Origin: an uncultured Desulfovibrio sp.
GTDB taxonomy: Bacteria; Desulfobacterota; Desulfovibrionia; Desulfovibrionales; Desulfovibrionaceae
Assembly (NCBI GenBank): GCA_900553145.1
Contig: USCL01000186.1
Location: forward strand, 1-7,833
Reading direction: 5' to 3'
Length of the DNA: 7,833 nt
A model generated the notes under the pieces. It worked only from the letters and a program-made list of their open reading frames with translations. It ran no database searches and was not told where the DNA came from. Positions 5,844 to 7,833 of the stretch are shown in pieces; within the stretch, counting starts at the first letter, position 1, and each line of letters opens with the position of its first letter. The position numbers were made by a program, and so were the translations under genes.

Positions 5844-5925
5844 CCCCAAAGACTTTCGGCTGGCGGGGAGGCCGCGCGGCAGGAGAGCCTGCCGGAGGGA
5901 TGCGGAGGGCCGAAGGGTATTGGGG
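5844..5925. repeat. 82-nt structured intergenic element with long closing stem
   Basis: The ends pair in two blocks. CCCCAA (5844-5849) pairs with TTGGGG (5920-5925), and CTTTCGGC (5853-5860) pairs with GCCGAAGG (5909-5916, one G:U). The blocks are separated by a symmetric three-base internal loop (AGA/GTA). Inside is a perfect hairpin, CGGCAGG (5877-5883), loop AGAG, CCTGCCG (5888-5894). The element is noncoding and lies between convergent genes. It resembles interspersed palindromic elements that I associate with Desulfovibrio-type genomes, but only one copy is visible here. Confidence 0.6.
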
Positions 5926-5964
5926 CGTTTTGCTTGGGGATTATCCGATGGGAACATAAAACGG

Positions 5965-5997
5965 GAGCCTTGCGGTGGTGCTGCAAGGCTCTTTTTT
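5965..5997 (+). terminator. Intrinsic terminator of gmhB
   Basis: GAGCCTTGC (5965-5973) and GCAAGGCTC (5983-5991) form a perfect nine-bp stem with loop GGTGGTGCT, followed by TTTTTT (5992-5997). It is a textbook Rho-independent terminator on the plus strand. On the minus strand the stem is followed by CCCGTTTTATG, a weaker signal that could also serve the flippase gene ending at 6013. Confidence 0.92.
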
Positions 5998-6012
5998 ATG
6001 GTATGCGCTTTT

Positions 6013-7608
6013 TCAGGTTTTTTTCTTAATCAGGCGCAGGCGGATCATCATTTCCCGGAAATCCTGCCATGAGCAGCCGAACAGCCACGGGAAGGTGACG
6101 ACGAGCCCGAGGGACATGAAGGAGTAGAGGATGCCTGAGAGGAAGAAGCGGATGACCTGATGGGAATCATCCGTGAAATAGATCCCGGTCGCCTGCTTGC
6201 AGACCCATGCGATCCCGAGGAGCGAGCCGAGGATGAGCCCTTGCAACATCAGGTTCCGGAAGAAGTTCAGAGGGATGAGGCGTGAAGCCATCCAGAACAG
6301 CAGGTTGACCATGATGAACTGGGTGGTCACGGTCTTGAGGGCAAGCCCCGTCGCCCCGAGCCCCATGCCGAGCATGTCCTGCGGCGCGACCAGCAGCCAT
6401 ACGAGGAGGAAGCCTCCGAAGTGCTCGATAAAGGCGAGGTTCCGCAGCACTTTGGTTTTCCCGGTGGCGTGGAAGACGGAGCTTGCCAGCTGCCCGTAAG
6501 CCTGATGGGCGGGGTACAATGCCATAATCTGTACGGGGACGAGTGCCGCGGCGAACTCTGCGCCGCCGAAGATATGCACGAGCACGGAAGCTTCCACGGC
6601 GGTGAAGCAGGAGAACCATGCCGCAATGCCGAACAGGAGCGGCGCGAACCGCGTCAGCAGGTGCCCCATGTGCTCGCGGTCGTCCTTGCCCCATGCGATG
6701 GCGAGTTCGCGCATGATCAGCGGGGTCATGGCCGATACGAAGAGGAAGCAGGCGGCGCTGACACGCTGCGAAAGCGCGAAATAGCCCTGCTGCGTGCTGC
6801 CGTCGAACCATTGGAGCACCCAGCGTTCGGCGGAAAGGGCCAGCGCCGAGAGCAGCGCCTGCACGAACAGCGGCATGCTGTAGTCGGAAAATTCGCGCGT
6901 ATAGGAGAGGCGCTGGTCACGGGTGAGGCTCAGGTCAATATGCGCCCATGAGCGCCGCATGATGACGAGGCACCCGATCACGATGCTGCCCATCATGAGG
7001 TATTGCAGCCCGAACAGGCTACCCGCGTTGAGGATGCCGAGCCAGAACAGCGCCAGAATGATGATGGCCCCGAGCAGGTTGACCCCGCTCCGCAGGAGTT
7101 CGCCGGGCACGGTCAGGCCGAGGGCGTCGTTCATGGAGCGCACGACGCGCGTCCCCCACAGCAGGAAGCCATAGAAAGCCGCCAGCGGCGCGTACCAGAG
7201 CGGCACATCGGGCAAGAGCATGTTCCCGAGTTCCGGTATGAGCAGGAACGCGCCCGCAAGCATGGTGACGAGGAACACCAGCGCCGAAACCCGACCGTAA
7301 AAGGCGACGAGCGGCATTTCGTACTGCCGCCGGGACAGGGCGTTGTAAAAGCAGGTGGACGTGCCCATGTCCAGAAAGCCGGTGAGCTGCGTAAAGACGC
7401 TGATGGAGAAGTTGAAATTCCCATAGACCTGCGGCCCGAGCGCGCGCGGGAGCACGGCTTCCATGATCAGATAGACGGGCACTGTGGCGATGTTCGCCAG
7501 CAGTTTGCCCATATAACGGCGTGCCAGCGAAGCCTGCGGGGGCCGCTGGTGCGCCGCCTGATCCGTGTCGGGCGTCTGAGGGGAGGCTGGTTCGCGTTCT
7601 TCGGTCAT
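6013..7608 (-). CDS. Polysaccharide/lipid-linked oligosaccharide flippase (Wzx-like, MATE/MOP superfamily)
   Basis: A 531-residue polytopic inner-membrane protein with about 12 or more hydrophobic segments and short polar loops. A hydrophilic, Pro/Gln-rich N-terminal tail of about 27 residues comes first. The transport domain opens with RRYMGKLLANIATVPVYL and EAVLPRALGPQVYGNFNF, a pattern seen in Wzx-type O-antigen/polysaccharide flippases, which move undecaprenyl-linked glycans across the membrane. The substrate cannot be read from sequence. The in-frame ATG at 7710 lies inside the -10 of a good promoter and cannot be used by that transcript, so I place the start at ATG 7608, although no clear ribosome-binding site precedes it. 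Alternatives are ATG 7677, a TTG at 7626 with GGAGA upstream, and ATG 7512. The gene converges on gmhB; both point to surface glycan, but no wzy or glycosyltransferase genes are in view. Confidence 0.85.
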   Translation of the reverse strand: MTEEREPASPQTPDTDQAAHQRPPQASLARRYMGKLLANIATVPVYLIMEAVLPRALGPQVYGNFNFSISVFTQLTGFLDMGTSTCFYNALSRRQYEMPLVAFYGRVSALVFLVTMLAGAFLLIPELGNMLLPDVPLWYAPLAAFYGFLLWGTRVVRSMNDALGLTVPGELLRSGVNLLGAIIILALFWLGILNAGSLFGLQYLMMGSIVIGCLVIMRRSWAHIDLSLTRDQRLSYTREFSDYSMPLFVQALLSALALSAERWVLQWFDGSTQQGYFALSQRVSAACFLFVSAMTPLIMRELAIAWGKDDREHMGHLLTRFAPLLFGIAAWFSCFTAVEASVLVHIFGGAEFAAALVPVQIMALYPAHQAYGQLASSVFHATGKTKVLRNLAFIEHFGGFLLVWLLVAPQDMLGMGLGATGLALKTVTTQFIMVNLLFWMASRLIPLNFFRNLMLQGLILGSLLGIAWVCKQATGIYFTDDSHQVIRFFLSGILYSFMSLGLVVTFPWLFGCSWQDFREMMIRLRLIKKKT

Positions 7609-7705
7609 GGGGCGGTTCTGGGGCAAAAGGATTTCGCGTCTCCGTACGCTGTCTTCGTCCGCAGCGCAATGCCTCATCTCGGGGATCTGCCGCACGGCAT
7701 CAGCT

Positions 7706-7733
7706 ATCATAGCGTTTTTACGCGTGATTGCAA
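7706..7733 (-). promoter_or_regulatory. Sigma70-type promoter for the flippase gene
   Basis: On the minus strand, TTGCAA (7728-7733; four of six) is followed after 16 bases by TATGAT (7706-7711; five of six). Transcription would start near 7699, so the ATG at 7708-7710, which is part of the -10, would not be in the mRNA. This supports a start further downstream and leaves a leader of about 90 bases before ATG 7608. Confidence 0.65.
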
Positions 7734-7780
7734 AAGGTTCCCCTTGAGTGTCGGGCGCGTTATTTTTTGAGGAGGAAAAC

Positions 7781-7833
7781 CGGGGAAGGGAGGGAGAACC
7801 TTTCTGGAAAAAAGGTTCTCCCTCCCTTCCCCG
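7781..7833. terminator. Perfect 23-bp inverted repeat, probable terminator of a gene beyond the window
   Basis: Bases 7781-7803 are the exact reverse complement of 7811-7833, with a seven-base loop CTGGAAA. On the minus strand the stem is followed by GGTTTTCC, a short T-run, so it may end a minus-strand gene lying beyond the window edge. A plus-strand T-run, if any, would be outside the window. It lies upstream of the flippase promoter and would insulate it. The purine arm and the AACCTTTCTGGA apex match the hairpin at 2416-2486. Confidence 0.75.

Noticed and set aside
5790..6029. 79-codon plus-strand frame after gmhB
   Set aside because: It is made of the hairpins and terminator in the convergent gap; no ribosome-binding site and no credible protein.
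7003..7770. 255-codon plus-strand open frame over the flippase
   Set aside because: Antisense to a well-formed membrane protein and extends over its promoter; low-complexity charged product.
1..7833. CRISPR array, transposon, phage, toxin-antitoxin or defence system
   Set aside because: No regularly spaced repeats, transposase, integrase or paired small toxin-like genes were found. The hairpins are irregularly spaced and lie at gene ends.

Overview
GC-rich bacterial chromosomal DNA (roughly 60% G+C by eye). The protein sequences resemble Desulfovibrionaceae (Desulfovibrio/Bilophila-like sulfate or sulfite reducers). Three things suggest this: the style of the YidC N-terminal domain, a small helical-repeat protein of a type I associate with Desulfovibrio (DVU0298-like), and purine-rich hairpins between genes. 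The lineage is inferred from remembered family resemblance; no search was run. I see no phage, transposon, CRISPR or tRNA/rRNA genes, so this is ordinary core chromosome.

Layout. (1) 1-1647, minus strand: the ribosome/RNase P/membrane-insertion operon rpmH-rnpA-yidD-yidC. It has a clear sigma70-type promoter before rpmH and overlapping genes throughout. It carries two anomalies. yidC has an in-frame TGA where a Trp is expected, which cuts off the whole insertase core. The conserved N-terminus of rnpA is encoded, but no ATG/GTG/TTG precedes it. (2) 1753-2393, plus strand: a terminator-like leader and a conserved helical protein of unknown function. (3) 2494-4960, minus strand: a complete polar amino acid ABC importer in the order binding protein, permease, ATPase, with hairpins in the gap after the binding protein. 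(4) 5200-5793, plus strand: gmhB, a heptose bisphosphate phosphatase for LPS inner-core precursor synthesis. (5) 5794-6012: a 220-base convergent gap with three structured elements, including an 82-nt nested stem and a textbook intrinsic terminator. (6) 6013-7608, minus strand: a Wzx/MATE-like polysaccharide flippase whose promoter lies over the first in-frame ATG, so the start must be downstream. (7) 7781-7833: a perfect 23-bp inverted repeat.

How the parts relate. The rpmH operon couples a ribosomal protein, the RNase P protein and two membrane-insertion factors. gmhB and the flippase both point to cell-surface glycan, but they converge and are not one operon. The ABC operon is a self-contained nutrient importer.

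I found no evidence of an undescribed multi-gene system. The items most worth a second look are the yidC stop, the rnpA start, the shared hairpin family (2416-2486, 5794-5826, 7781-7833), the 82-nt structured element and the competing hairpins at 1753-1799.
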